A stretch of DNA of 64,000 nucleotides from JAFGXT01 sp963677165 (GTDB lineage Bacteria; Verrucomicrobiota; Lentisphaeria; Victivallales; SZUA-371), in assembly GCA_963677165.2 (NCBI GenBank), contig CAXXSX010000001.1:248001-312000 (forward strand). The letters run 5' to 3'. Position 1 is the stretch's first letter; each line of letters starts with the position of its first letter. Made by a program: the position numbers and the translations under genes. Below are positions 17,257 through 26,460 of this stretch, in pieces. The notes beneath the pieces are model-generated. The model saw only the letters and a program-made list of their open reading frames with translations, did not search any database and was not told the origin of the DNA.

Positions 17257-18897
17257 ATGGTTATAAGAAAAATGAATTCCATGTTTTCAATACATGGACG
17301 TTGGATGTTCGCGATTATTACAATTGTGATTATCGTTGCATTCGTCGGGTTCCTTACTCCAGGTTTTGCCAGTCTTTTCGTAAAAGGAGGAGCTTCCGGT
17401 ACTGCAGGAGAGATTTTTGGTAAAAGCATTTCTTATGAAGATTTGAAAGATCAGACTGAGCTTGATGCCATTTATATTTCTCTGGCTCAGAATATTGATA
17501 TCAATAATAATCAGGTCTTTGAATATGCTTCAAATATGGCTTTCCCTGCTCTTTGTCAATATTATGCCGCGTTACAGCGCGGTGTAGTTGTGAGTGATAA
17601 GGAAATTGCCGATCACCTGCGTTCTCTTCCTCGATTTGCCGGAAAAGCCGGTAAATTCGATATGGAGAAATATGATAAGTTTGTGTCTGAAATGCGTGAT
17701 CACGGCTATGATGATGATATGATAGATAAAGCTGTTCGCCATGCTTTAGTGCGTGAAAAATTAATGAGCCAGCTTAATGGCGAAGTTCTTGTAACTCCAG
17801 ATGAGGTAAGACTCTACTATAATGATCTTCACGGCAAATATTCTGTATCAGTGGCTGAATTCCGGGCATCTGAATATCTTAAGCAGATCAAGCTGACAGA
17901 TAAGGATATTGATGATTTTTATAAAGCCAATAAAAATAACTATATGGTTTCGGAGCAGTATAAGGTTCGCCTGGTGGAATTCAAGTATGCCGACTTTATG
18001 GCTAAGGCTGCCAAGATGGTTGATACGGCTCAGGTTGAGAAATATTACAAAGAACATAAAACTGAGTTTACTTCCATAAAAGATAAGAAAAGTGTAACTG
18101 AGTCGCTTAATATGGTTCGAAAGCAGATTGTTAAAAAGCTTGCTGATCAGTATGCAAAAGCTTTGGCATCTAAAACTGCGTTGCGTTTTGCTCATGCGGC
18201 CTATAAAAGTATTTCTGAAATTTCTGAGCCTGCCAAGATTGCGCCCACCTTTATTGAACAGGCCAGTAAAAGCGGAAAAGATGTTAAAAATGTTGGTCTG
18301 ATCAATAAAGACAAGCCAGTGGTTGAACCAGTGGTTTTTGCTAAGATCATGGATATTTCTACTGATATTCCAATTTCTAATCCGATTCCCGGAAAAGATG
18401 CCAGTATTGTTGTTTTACTGGAAAAGAAAGTTGAGGCAGTCCCGGCTGAACTTAAAGCTGTCGCTGTTCAGGTTAAGAATGATTTAAAACATAAAAAGGC
18501 TGTGACATATGCTCGCGAAATAGCGAAAAATGCCCATTTGAAGGTTACTAAGTCAGCAGATAAAACTGCTCTCATGAAAAAGCTTGATAAAATATGTAAG
18601 ATATCTCAACCTGATAAATTTACGGTAATTCAGCCGCCGCACGGCCCTTTTGGACGTGTGATTGCTGCGCTTGCCGGTGATACTGAAGTTGGGAAGGTAT
18701 CTGCTGTCAGAAATATTCCTGACGGCGCTTTGTTCGTAACTGTCGAAGCAAAAATTCTGCCGTCCGAAAAGGAGTTTGAGAAAGCTAAAGTTCAAACTGC
18801 CTATTTTTATAAAATGATGAAGCGGAATTCTATTGATATGAATTTCCGCATGTGGTTACAATCTAACTCGAAACGCTTTCAGCAGCAAGGAAATTAG
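17257..18897 (+). CDS. PpiD/SurA-like periplasmic chaperone
   Basis: A 546-residue inner-membrane-anchored folding factor. An N-terminal helix (about 16-38, WMFAIITIVIIVAFVGFLTP) is followed by a SurA_N-type domain (GKSISYEDLK, LRSLPRFAGKAGKFDMEKYD, VTPDEVRLYYNDLHGKYSV), the usual start of PpiD. The later region (about 225-520) has the spacing of the PPIase/chaperone part but no clear parvulin active-site pattern, so it may act as a chaperone only. It is 5 bp from the polyamine genes, probably a transcriptional link without functional meaning. Confidence 0.75.
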   Translation: MVIRKMNSMFSIHGRWMFAIITIVIIVAFVGFLTPGFASLFVKGGASGTAGEIFGKSISYEDLKDQTELDAIYISLAQNIDINNNQVFEYASNMAFPALCQYYAALQRGVVVSDKEIADHLRSLPRFAGKAGKFDMEKYDKFVSEMRDHGYDDDMIDKAVRHALVREKLMSQLNGEVLVTPDEVRLYYNDLHGKYSVSVAEFRASEYLKQIKLTDKDIDDFYKANKNNYMVSEQYKVRLVEFKYADFMAKAAKMVDTAQVEKYYKEHKTEFTSIKDKKSVTESLNMVRKQIVKKLADQYAKALASKTALRFAHAAYKSISEISEPAKIAPTFIEQASKSGKDVKNVGLINKDKPVVEPVVFAKIMDISTDIPISNPIPGKDASIVVLLEKKVEAVPAELKAVAVQVKNDLKHKKAVTYAREIAKNAHLKVTKSADKTALMKKLDKICKISQPDKFTVIQPPHGPFGRVIAALAGDTEVGKVSAVRNIPDGALFVTVEAKILPSEKEFEKAKVQTAYFYKMMKRNSIDMNFRMWLQSNSKRFQQQGN

Positions 18898-18902
18898 GTG
18901 CA

Positions 18903-19724
18903 GTGGCAACACATAAGGATTTAGATGCTACTAATGGGTTTGCCCTTGGCAAACACATGACAATTGAATATTACGAGTGCGACTCTAAAATTTTGGCCGA
19001 CGCAGAGCGTGTTAAGCAGGTTTTCCTGCAGGCTGCCGCTGACAGTGGTGCGACGGTTATTGGTTCTGACTTTCATAATTTCGAACCTCAGGGCGTCAGC
19101 GGATTTGTTATAATTGCCGAGTCTCATTTCTCCGTGCACACCTGGCCGGAACACGATTATGCTGCGGTGGATATTTTTACTTGTGGAGAGTCCATAGATT
19201 TTGAAAAAGCGGTAGATTCGATTCGAGGCGGTTTAAAGTCTGAAGAGTCGATTATTTCGTCAGTTATGAATCGTGGGATCACGACAAATAATGGTATTGA
19301 AAAAATGGTTCCTGTTTGCGAAGACAGGAAACATCTTTATACATTGTCATGGGAGAAGAAATTTAAAAGCAGCAATGCCTGGGGCTTACTGACCTCAGTT
19401 GATCTTTATCACTGTGATCCTGAGTTGATCAGGAGTGCGGACGCAATAAAGAGCTTTGTAAAAGAGCTATGCGTTAAAATTGATATGGTTACGTATGGAG
19501 AGACTGAGGTTGTTCATTTTGGAGAGGACGAACGCGTTGAAGGATTCAGCATGACTCAGTTGATTGAGACTTCTCTTATTTCCGGTCACTTTGCTAATGC
19601 TACCAATGCTGCTTATCTAGATATCTTCAGTTGCAAATATTATGAGCCCAGAGATGCAGCTGAATTCGCTACAGAATTTTTTAAAGCATCCCATTACCGG
19701 ATGCAGACGGCTTTGCGCCGCTAA
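18903..19724 (+). CDS. speH: two-domain S-adenosylmethionine decarboxylase
   Basis: Makes decarboxylated AdoMet, the aminopropyl donor for spermidine. Residues 1-130 form a full class 1b AdoMetDC: IAESHFSVHTWPE contains the self-cleavage site Glu73-Ser74 (Ser becomes the pyruvoyl group), with His79 and Cys94 (DIFTCGE) also present. Residues about 150-273 are a second family domain (VEGFSMTQLIETSLISGHF ... LDIFSC, Cys244) lacking the HTWPE motif. At 273 residues it is about twice the usual length. The start is GTG with AGG upstream, 5 bp after the ppiD-like gene. speE follows after 14 bp. Confidence 0.9.
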   Translation: MATHKDLDATNGFALGKHMTIEYYECDSKILADAERVKQVFLQAAADSGATVIGSDFHNFEPQGVSGFVIIAESHFSVHTWPEHDYAAVDIFTCGESIDFEKAVDSIRGGLKSEESIISSVMNRGITTNNGIEKMVPVCEDRKHLYTLSWEKKFKSSNAWGLLTSVDLYHCDPELIRSADAIKSFVKELCVKIDMVTYGETEVVHFGEDERVEGFSMTQLIETSLISGHFANATNAAYLDIFSCKYYEPRDAAEFATEFFKASHYRMQTALRR

Positions 19725-19738
19725 ATAATAATTTTTTT

Positions 19739-20617
19739 ATGGATACAGTTAATAACGTTGAATGGTTTTCTGAACTGAGCGATATGTGGCCTGGAAAAGC
19801 TTTGTCTATTCAGTTGAAGGAAGAGATTTGTCACGTTACCAGCGAATATCAGGATATCAGGCTTTTTGACACTGTCAGCAGTGGTAAAATGCTGATTCTT
19901 GACGGAATGATTCAATTTACCGAGTATGATGAGTTCGCTTATCAGGAGATGATGACCCATGTGGCGATGTTTTCACATCCTGCTCCAGAACGGGTTTTGG
20001 TCATCGGCGGTGGAGACGGTGGAATTCTTCGTGAACTTGGCAAGCACGATATTGTCAAAGAGATCGATATATGTGAGATTGATGAAGAAGTAATTAATAT
20101 TTGCCGTAAGTATGTTCCGTCACTATCTTGCGGGTTCGATGATTCCCGGGTCAACGTTCATGTCGCCGATGGTAGTGAATTTATTAAATCACGCAACGGC
20201 TACTACGATGTGATTATCGTGGATTCTTCCGATCCAATCGGACCGGGCGAAGCATTGTTTGAGCGGGAATTTTATGTTGGTATGAAGCAGGCTCTTAAAC
20301 CTGATGGAATAATTGCGACTCAAGGTGAGTCATTTTTTCTGCATCAGGAAGTATTTAAGAACCTTATTGGGGTCGTCAGTTCGCTGTTTCCGATATGTGG
20401 TTATTCATTTATGCTGGTACCGACATATCCTGGCGGTAATATCGGAGTCTGTCTCGGTTCTATGAAATATCCCGTCGATATTCCAGCCAGAAAGCCTACA
20501 AGAGAGCAGCAGGATAAATTTATTTATTATACCCATGAGCTTCATAAGGCTTCCGCTGTACTGCCTGCATTTGGACGGAAGTTGTTTGAAGAAGCTGTTG
20601 CTCAAGGCTGTGTTTGA
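19739..20617 (+). CDS. speE: spermidine synthase
   Basis: Transfers an aminopropyl group from decarboxylated AdoMet to putrescine. The 292-residue protein has the N-terminal beta domain (LFDTVSSGKMLILDGMIQ), the tetra-glycine loop LVIGGGDGGILRE, the acidic CEIDEEVI, ADGSEFI, and the active-site IVDSSDPIGPGEALF with the conserved Asp residues. Length is normal. It lies directly after speH, so decarboxylase and synthase are made together. Confidence 0.95.
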   Translation: MDTVNNVEWFSELSDMWPGKALSIQLKEEICHVTSEYQDIRLFDTVSSGKMLILDGMIQFTEYDEFAYQEMMTHVAMFSHPAPERVLVIGGGDGGILRELGKHDIVKEIDICEIDEEVINICRKYVPSLSCGFDDSRVNVHVADGSEFIKSRNGYYDVIIVDSSDPIGPGEALFEREFYVGMKQALKPDGIIATQGESFFLHQEVFKNLIGVVSSLFPICGYSFMLVPTYPGGNIGVCLGSMKYPVDIPARKPTREQQDKFIYYTHELHKASAVLPAFGRKLFEEAVAQGCV

Positions 20618-20736
20618 GTTTTGTGAATTTATTGCAATAGGTTTTAATAGTCATTGCAAAATTATATTCATGGGGTAATCTAAGATTATACATTATAATA
20701 TGTCGGTCTGAAGACAGGCCAACCAGGGAGTGAAAA

Positions 20737-21468
20737 ATGGAATCACAATTGAAAGGTGTAATTCTGGCCGGGGGAACAGCCAGCAGACTGATGCCGCTCA
20801 CCAAAGTTACTAATAAACATCTGCTTCCCGTCGGACATCTACCAATGATCTATTATTCGATTGAAAAGATGAAAGGTGCCGGTATTGAGGAAATTCTTAT
20901 TGTGACCGGGATTCATCATATGGGTGATGTGGTCAATCTTCTCGGTTCCGGAAAGGATTTCGATTGCAAATTTACTTATAAAGTTCAGGATCAGGCGGGC
21001 GGGATTGCTCAGGCTCTTAGTCTGGCGGAAAATTTTGCAGGTAGCAGTCCGGTCGCGGTTATTCTTGGAGATAATATTTTTGAAGACAGGCTTGAGGTTT
21101 ATGCAAAAGAATTTATGGCTCAAGGCGGTGGTGCAAGAATTATTCTTAAAGAGGTTCATGATCCGGAACGCTTTGGCGTTGCTGAGGTTTCTGGAGATAA
21201 GGTTATAAAAATTATTGAAAAACCAGAAAATCCTGTCAGCAATCTGGCCGTTACAGGAATATATTTTTATGATAGCCGGGTTTACAATATTATTCGTACT
21301 CTAAAACCATCCGGTCGTGGCGAATTGGAAATTACTGACGTAAATAATGCTTATATTGAGATGACCCAACTTGGCTGGAGCAGCATGGAGGGCTGGTGGA
21401 GTGATGCCGGAACTTTCAGTTCTTTATCGAGAGTACAGAAACTTGTAGAGGAGAGGCCGCCAAAATGA
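20737..21468 (+). CDS. rmlA: glucose-1-phosphate thymidylyltransferase-type nucleotidyltransferase
   Basis: Activates glucose 1-phosphate with dTTP, the first step of dTDP-sugar synthesis. The 243 residues show the nucleotide-binding start VILAGGTASRLMPLTKVTNK, the PVAVILGDNIFED metal site and EKPENPVSNLAVTGIYFYD. The signature is AGGTASR where many members have AGGxGTR, and the length matches short RmlA-like enzymes. It overlaps the reductase gene by 4 bp (ATGA). No rmlB or rmlC is nearby, so those steps are encoded elsewhere. Confidence 0.88.
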   Translation: MESQLKGVILAGGTASRLMPLTKVTNKHLLPVGHLPMIYYSIEKMKGAGIEEILIVTGIHHMGDVVNLLGSGKDFDCKFTYKVQDQAGGIAQALSLAENFAGSSPVAVILGDNIFEDRLEVYAKEFMAQGGGARIILKEVHDPERFGVAEVSGDKVIKIIEKPENPVSNLAVTGIYFYDSRVYNIIRTLKPSGRGELEITDVNNAYIEMTQLGWSSMEGWWSDAGTFSSLSRVQKLVEERPPK

Positions 21469-22301
21469 GCAGCTCAATAGCAGTTCTTGGAAATGGTATG
21501 CTTGGAACCGATGTTGCGGAGCTCGCGACGAAACTGGGATACGAGGTTAAGGTTTTTGCCTTTCCGGAATGGGATATTACTCGTGAAGAGGATATTGTTA
21601 AGGCCGTAAGTTCCGCTGATAATATTATTAACTGTGCGGCATATACTGCGGTTGATAAAGCCGAAAGCGAGCCGGAGCTTTGCGAAGAGGTCAATGCAGT
21701 GGCTGTTTATAATCTGGGACGAGTAGCCGCCGAGCTAAAAAAGTATGTGGTTCATATTAGTACTGATTTTGTGTTTGGCGATGACAGTATGCAGCCATTG
21801 TCTGAAATTGATGTCACAAATCCGTTGAGTGTTTACGGTAGGACCAAGCTTGAAGGGGAGAGGTTGTTGTTGAAAACCCGATGCCGTTGTGGTATTATCC
21901 GTGTGGAGTGGACCTATGGCCGTAACGGCAACAATTTTATTTCTAAAATCATAGAACTTGCCGGCAAACTTGATAAATTAAAAGTTGTTGGAGATCAGGT
22001 TGGTGCTCCGACTCCGACAACCAGTATAGCCGAAGCGATCATGTGTTTTGTTCGCAGGCGTACCCGAGGTGTGTTTCATTATGCGGCACGTGGTCATGCC
22101 AGCCGTTTTGAAGTGGCTCAGCGTATAATGGAACTCAAGGGGATTGATATCCCAATGGAGCCCTGTGAGTCTACGGCATTCAAGACGCCGGCGCGTCGTC
22201 CCCTTAATTCCCGGTTTGATTGTTCTGCGATTGATACAAGGCTTGATTTTAAGCGTCCGCATTGGGAAGCCGCCTTGAAAGAGTATCTGGAAGAGTTATA
22301 G
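21465..22301 (+). CDS. rmlD: dTDP-4-dehydrorhamnose reductase-like
   Basis: An extended short-chain dehydrogenase that probably reduces dTDP-4-keto-L-rhamnose to dTDP-L-rhamnose. It has the NAD(P) motif GNGMLGTDVAELA, NCAAYTAVDKAESEPE, the STDFVFGD segment and the YGRTKLEGE catalytic Tyr/Lys motif. The 278-residue length is normal. The 4-bp overlap with rmlA indicates coupled translation and a joint role in rhamnose-type surface sugars. Confidence 0.9.
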   Translation: MSSSIAVLGNGMLGTDVAELATKLGYEVKVFAFPEWDITREEDIVKAVSSADNIINCAAYTAVDKAESEPELCEEVNAVAVYNLGRVAAELKKYVVHISTDFVFGDDSMQPLSEIDVTNPLSVYGRTKLEGERLLLKTRCRCGIIRVEWTYGRNGNNFISKIIELAGKLDKLKVVGDQVGAPTPTTSIAEAIMCFVRRRTRGVFHYAARGHASRFEVAQRIMELKGIDIPMEPCESTAFKTPARRPLNSRFDCSAIDTRLDFKRPHWEAALKEYLEEL

Positions 22302-22338
22302 ACTTGATCTTATAAAATCTTCGTGCTTTTTTTTGCTG

Positions 22339-23193
22339 TTACTTGATGTTGAAGGCGCGCTGATTGGCTTTTATGTATTGTCGTGGAGACATTCCGAAAC
22401 ATTTCCTGAAGCATTTCAGAAAGTACGAATGACCTGAGAAACCGCAGTCGTACATTATTTCCCAGACATCTTTGCGTGACGTTAGCAACATTCCCGCTGC
22501 CTTTTTTACTCGAAGCTGATTGATATAGGCGGTCGGGGTTTCATCATAGTATTTTTTCATTGATCTGGTGAGATGCTCCTGAGTCCGCCCTGAAAGTTCG
22601 ATGAATTTTTCCAGACCGGTAATAAAGTTTTTCTCATACTGCATCTTTTCCCGGGCACGTATCAGCCAGACCGGGATGTCGGTATGTTCGGCACCGATAT
22701 GGGCCGATGCTGCTAATAATACGTCCAGCAGCAGAGTTCGGAACATGGCCCGCAGTACGTGGGGAGCATAATCACCACGTTGAAATTGAATCAGGTTGGC
22801 CTTGTCTACCATCGTCTGCCAAAGCACCGAGGGGATATTTAGAACTGGACCGGAAAAACTGTCCGGGATTTTTTCTACATCATATTGAAGCATTCTGACG
22901 GTATCAAGAAAAAAGGTTTCTGAGCATGTACAGTTAATAATATGTACTTTTTCTGTCTTATGCGAATTATGCAGTTCATGTTGATCGTCGGGATATAAAA
23001 AACACAGGCTGCGACGCGGCAGTTTGTGTGTCTGAGTATTCATGATATGGTCCATTTCTCCTTCTACTATCATGAAAAATTCATAATAAGAATGGGTGTG
23101 TGACTTAAAATATTCATCGTTGTAAAATATATTTCTGGACACCATGAATGGTTGATCTGCCCAGAAGTCACTTGGTAGTCTATCTCTATTCAT
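22339..23193 (-). CDS. AraC-family transcriptional regulator
   Basis: A 284-residue regulator with an N-terminal cupin (SHTHSYYEFFMIVEGEMDHIMN, the sugar-binding half) and two C-terminal helix-turn-helix motifs (about 185-284: SGRTQEHLTRSMKKYYDETP, then VWEIMYDCGFSGHSYFLKCF and the family end KCFGMSPRQYI). It is divergent from the beta-mannosidase gene across a 124-bp gap that holds two direct repeats, so it most likely controls that gene in response to a mannoside breakdown product. Confidence 0.9.
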   Translation of the reverse strand: MNRDRLPSDFWADQPFMVSRNIFYNDEYFKSHTHSYYEFFMIVEGEMDHIMNTQTHKLPRRSLCFLYPDDQHELHNSHKTEKVHIINCTCSETFFLDTVRMLQYDVEKIPDSFSGPVLNIPSVLWQTMVDKANLIQFQRGDYAPHVLRAMFRTLLLDVLLAASAHIGAEHTDIPVWLIRAREKMQYEKNFITGLEKFIELSGRTQEHLTRSMKKYYDETPTAYINQLRVKKAAGMLLTSRKDVWEIMYDCGFSGHSYFLKCFRKCFGMSPRQYIKANQRAFNIK

Positions 23194-23204
23194 AATAAAT
23201 CTCC

Positions 23205-23235
23205 AATATCAATATAGTGTTAAAAATATCAATAT
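23205..23235. promoter_or_regulatory. paired direct repeats, probable AraC-type binding sites
   Basis: AATATCAATAT occurs at 23205-23215 and again at 23225-23235, 20 bp start to start, about two helical turns. This is the geometry expected for an AraC/XylS dimer. The pair lies 12 bp from the regulator gene's start and about 83 bp from the mannosidase start. Confidence 0.55.
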
Positions 23236-23317
23236 GGCTGTAGAATTTCAAGCTTTTTTCGTCAATATTAAAGTAAATTGCAAAAAAACATGCAAGACTA
23301 AAACAGGAATAATGGAA

Positions 23318-25768
23318 ATGAGTTTTATTGATTTAACAGGAAAATGGAAGCTTAGACAGGTTGGTCAGGAAGAGACGATTCCTGCTAATGTTCCGGGAGA
23401 CAATTACAGTGCTTTACTGCAGGCTGGAAAAATTAGCGATCCATATTATGGGATGAATGAACTGGATGTTCAGTGGGTCCGGGAGTTCGACTGGGAGTAC
23501 AGCCGTGAATTTGAGGTTTCGGCAGAAATGCTGGCATGTGAATCTGTATATCTTAATGCAGAGATTCTTGATACTTTCGCGAATATCCATATCAATGGAA
23601 AGAAAGTGGCGTCTACCCGTAATATGTTTAAACGTCATCGGCTTGAAATAAAAAAATATCTGAAATCCGGTATAAATACAATTGAGATCATCTTTCTTTG
23701 TCCTGGACGTGAGGCTTTAAAGGAAAAAAATAAATTTCCTTATGAACTTCCCGATCCTGCTGGAAATACGGTTTCTCATATGAATCATATTCGTAAGGTC
23801 CAATGTCATGCCGGATGGGACTGGGGAATTACTCTGCTGGTTTCCGGCATTTACGGAGATATTTCCATTCATGGAGTCGATAAGGTCAGGATTGAGCATG
23901 TATATACCGAGCAAAAACACAGTAAAAAACAGTGTGTCGTTACTGCCGTAGCGGAATTAAACGCGGTAGTTTCCGGGAAAGTTGCTGTTGATTTTAATTT
24001 TAACGGCGAGAATGTTACTGTAAAATCTTCTGTTAAACCTGGCGTAAATTTTGTTAGAGCCGAATTTTTGGTAAAGAATCCGGCACTCTGGTGGCCCGCG
24101 GGTTCCGGTAAGCAGCCGCTTTATGAATTGACTGTTGCTGCCGGGAGCGAAACGGTAAGCCGTAAGATCGGACTTCGTACAATTGAAGTGGTAAATGAGC
24201 CTGATGAAATCGGCGCATGCATGAAATTCCGGGTCAACGGAGTTGATATCTTTTGCAAAGGTGCCAACTGGATTCCTGCTGATGCAATGCCTGAACGTCA
24301 TACCCGCGAGGTTTATTATGACTTGATCAGCAGTGCAGTCGAAGCCCATATGAATATGATAAGGGTTTGGGGCGGCGGTCAGTATGAACAGGAAGCGTTC
24401 TATGAGATATGCGATGAACTTGGGGTGATGATTTGGCATGATATGATGTTCTCCTGTTCGCTCTATCCGGGCATAGACAATTTTATTGACAATGTGAAAG
24501 AAGAACTGGAATATCAGCTCAAGCGATTACGGTCACATGCCTGTATCGCGATCTGGTGCGGCGATAATGAATGTATAGGTGCTGTTGGCTGGAATAGCGG
24601 TGACGACACCAGTAAAAGAGATCGAAATCTGGTGAACTATGATCGTCTGAATCGTGAACTGGAGAGAGCTGTGGAGAAATATGCTCCGGAATTCACTTTC
24701 TGGCCCAGTTCTCCATGTGGCGGGCCGGGGAATTTCGAGGACGGCTGGCATAACGACAGTTGTGGTGATATGCATTATTGGGAGGTATGGCATGGCAGTA
24801 AGCCGATTGAGGCGTATTTCGATGTGACTCCGCGGTTTTGTTCGGAATTTGGTTTCCAGTCTTTCCCGTCACGTGAAGTATTTGACTCATTTGCTCAGTC
24901 GAAAGATGCCAATGTCTTTGCTCCGGTGATGGAGCATCACCAGAAGTGTCCCAAAGGCAATGGAAATATTATCGCGATGTTTGAGAAATATTTCCGTATG
25001 CCGGAAGGTTTTGACAACTACCTTTATCTTAGCCAGGTTACCCAGGCGTTGGCAATTAAGACCGGCGTGGAGCACTGGCGTCATTTGATGCCGGTATGTA
25101 TGGGGACTATCTACTGGCAGCTTAACGACAACTGGCCCGTTGCCTCCTGGGCCAGCATTGAGTATGGCGGCAAATGGAAACAGCTCCATTATAATGCAAA
25201 ACGTTTCTTTGCTCCGGTTATTTCATCAACCTTCCAGAAGGATGGAGCGCTTGAAATATGGTCGGTTAGTGATTTGATGGCGTCGGCACAGTTTAAAGTA
25301 GAAGCCGTGATCTATGACTTTTCCGGTAAACAGCTCGACAGTTATCATTTTGATTCCCGTATTGCGGCCAGGACCAGCAAAAAACTCAAGACATTGAAAC
25401 TTGATAAACTGGATTTCAAATTGAATGAAGCCTTCATGGTGATCACTACTACTGCTGACGGGAAGGATGGAGTTTATACCCACACCAATACTCATTTCTT
25501 TGATCGCTACAAACGTTGTGAACTGCCTATGGCAAAGGTGACCGCAAAGGTGCGTGAGAGCGATGGAGAGTTTGAAGTCGTGCTGTCTACTGACGAACCG
25601 GCGTTCTTTGTTAATATTGATGTATATGGTATTAAAGGAACGTTCTCCGACAACAGCATTACGTTATTGCCGGGTGAAACGGTATTGAAGTTTAATCCAA
25701 AGGAACAGGTTACTGCGGATACGCTTCAGAAATCCCTGACGGTCAAGCACCTCCGGGAAACCTATTAA
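23318..25768 (+). CDS. GH2 beta-mannosidase
   Basis: A glycoside hydrolase of family 2 that removes terminal beta-mannose residues. The ATG at 23318 (MSFIDLTGKWKL) is 9 bp after AGGA; an ATG at 23312 is also possible, and the frame extending to 23234 looks non-coding. The 816 residues have the sugar-binding N domain, an immunoglobulin-like domain (LWWPAGSGKQPLYELTV), and the TIM barrel with RVWGGGQYE, acid/base Glu418 (WCGDNE) and nucleophile Glu510 (FCSEFGFQS). No signal peptide is seen, so it acts on imported oligosaccharides. Confidence 0.93.
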   Translation: MSFIDLTGKWKLRQVGQEETIPANVPGDNYSALLQAGKISDPYYGMNELDVQWVREFDWEYSREFEVSAEMLACESVYLNAEILDTFANIHINGKKVASTRNMFKRHRLEIKKYLKSGINTIEIIFLCPGREALKEKNKFPYELPDPAGNTVSHMNHIRKVQCHAGWDWGITLLVSGIYGDISIHGVDKVRIEHVYTEQKHSKKQCVVTAVAELNAVVSGKVAVDFNFNGENVTVKSSVKPGVNFVRAEFLVKNPALWWPAGSGKQPLYELTVAAGSETVSRKIGLRTIEVVNEPDEIGACMKFRVNGVDIFCKGANWIPADAMPERHTREVYYDLISSAVEAHMNMIRVWGGGQYEQEAFYEICDELGVMIWHDMMFSCSLYPGIDNFIDNVKEELEYQLKRLRSHACIAIWCGDNECIGAVGWNSGDDTSKRDRNLVNYDRLNRELERAVEKYAPEFTFWPSSPCGGPGNFEDGWHNDSCGDMHYWEVWHGSKPIEAYFDVTPRFCSEFGFQSFPSREVFDSFAQSKDANVFAPVMEHHQKCPKGNGNIIAMFEKYFRMPEGFDNYLYLSQVTQALAIKTGVEHWRHLMPVCMGTIYWQLNDNWPVASWASIEYGGKWKQLHYNAKRFFAPVISSTFQKDGALEIWSVSDLMASAQFKVEAVIYDFSGKQLDSYHFDSRIAARTSKKLKTLKLDKLDFKLNEAFMVITTTADGKDGVYTHTNTHFFDRYKRCELPMAKVTAKVRESDGEFEVVLSTDEPAFFVNIDVYGIKGTFSDNSITLLPGETVLKFNPKEQVTADTLQKSLTVKHLRETY

Positions 25769-25782
25769 ATCTGTCTTTTATA

Positions 25783-25816
25783 AAAAAATGCCGGTCATAA
25801 GTACCGGCATTTTTTA
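25783..25816 (+). terminator. intrinsic terminator of the beta-mannosidase gene
   Basis: ATGCCGGT-7 nt-ACCGGCAT is a perfect 8-bp stem followed by a T-run and preceded by an A-run, so it could work in both directions. It lies 15 bp after the mannosidase stop and 26 bp before the end of the convergent methyltransferase gene. Confidence 0.9.
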
Positions 25817-25841
25817 TTTACAGAAGGATGCTTGAGGATAA

Positions 25842-26354
25842 TCAGGGCTTTTCTGCAATCATGTTGAGGCTGATGTCAAGAGTGCTGTTATCGTTGAATA
25901 AGTTGAAGTCTTTTACTCTGCGAATATGAACGAATCCGACTTCATTGAGCAGTGTAGTGAGAAATTCCATGTTCAATCCTACCTGATGGAAGTCATGTTC
26001 ATCAAGGTGTCCTCCGAATATTCTTCGCATAGTTAAAAAACGTTCCTCAATGGTGGTATGTTCTTTATCCAGCAAAATAGCGGCGAGAGCATCCAGATCC
26101 GGAACTGCTACGTATAATTTTCCTCTGGGGGTGAGCACTCGGAACCATTCGCTTAAAGCGGTAACGATCTCTTCATTGTAATCAAAATGTTCAAGGATAT
26201 GGGATGCGTAAATATTGCTGAACGTATTGTCTTCAAACCGTGATAAGTCATTTGCGTTACCCGCATGATCCACATTTTCCCCGGGAAAAATATTAAATAT
26301 TTCCCAGCCTTCTTTTTTTTCTTTGCCGCCGATATGCAGTTTACGTCTTGCCAT
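25842..26354 (-). CDS. SAM-dependent methyltransferase-like protein
   Basis: A 170-residue protein with a truncated methyltransferase pattern: RKLHIGGKEKKEGWEIFNI, then the helix and strand region NIYASHILEHFDYNEEIVTALSEWFRVLTPRGKLYVAVPDL, typical of predicted SAM-binding proteins linked to glycan synthesis. The first glycine loop is unusual (HIGGKEKK in place of GxGxG), so activity is uncertain. The ATG at 26354 has AGGAG 10 bp upstream, favoured over an ATG at 26384. Confidence 0.7.
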   Translation of the reverse strand: MARRKLHIGGKEKKEGWEIFNIFPGENVDHAGNANDLSRFEDNTFSNIYASHILEHFDYNEEIVTALSEWFRVLTPRGKLYVAVPDLDALAAILLDKEHTTIEERFLTMRRIFGGHLDEHDFHQVGLNMEFLTTLLNEVGFVHIRRVKDFNLFNDNSTLDISLNMIAEKP

Positions 26355-26460
26355 TAACAGGTTTCTCCTGGTGTCATATATCAATTTTATACGCTAATGC
26401 TGTTTGTTATGAAAATCAATATTGGGTTTCATAAAATAACTTTCTCTGTACTTAATCAAG

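Noticed and set aside
23234..23311. Longer N terminus of the beta-mannosidase
   Set aside because: It would include the AraC-type repeats and low-complexity sequence without a signal peptide; the ribosome site supports a start at 23312 or 23318.
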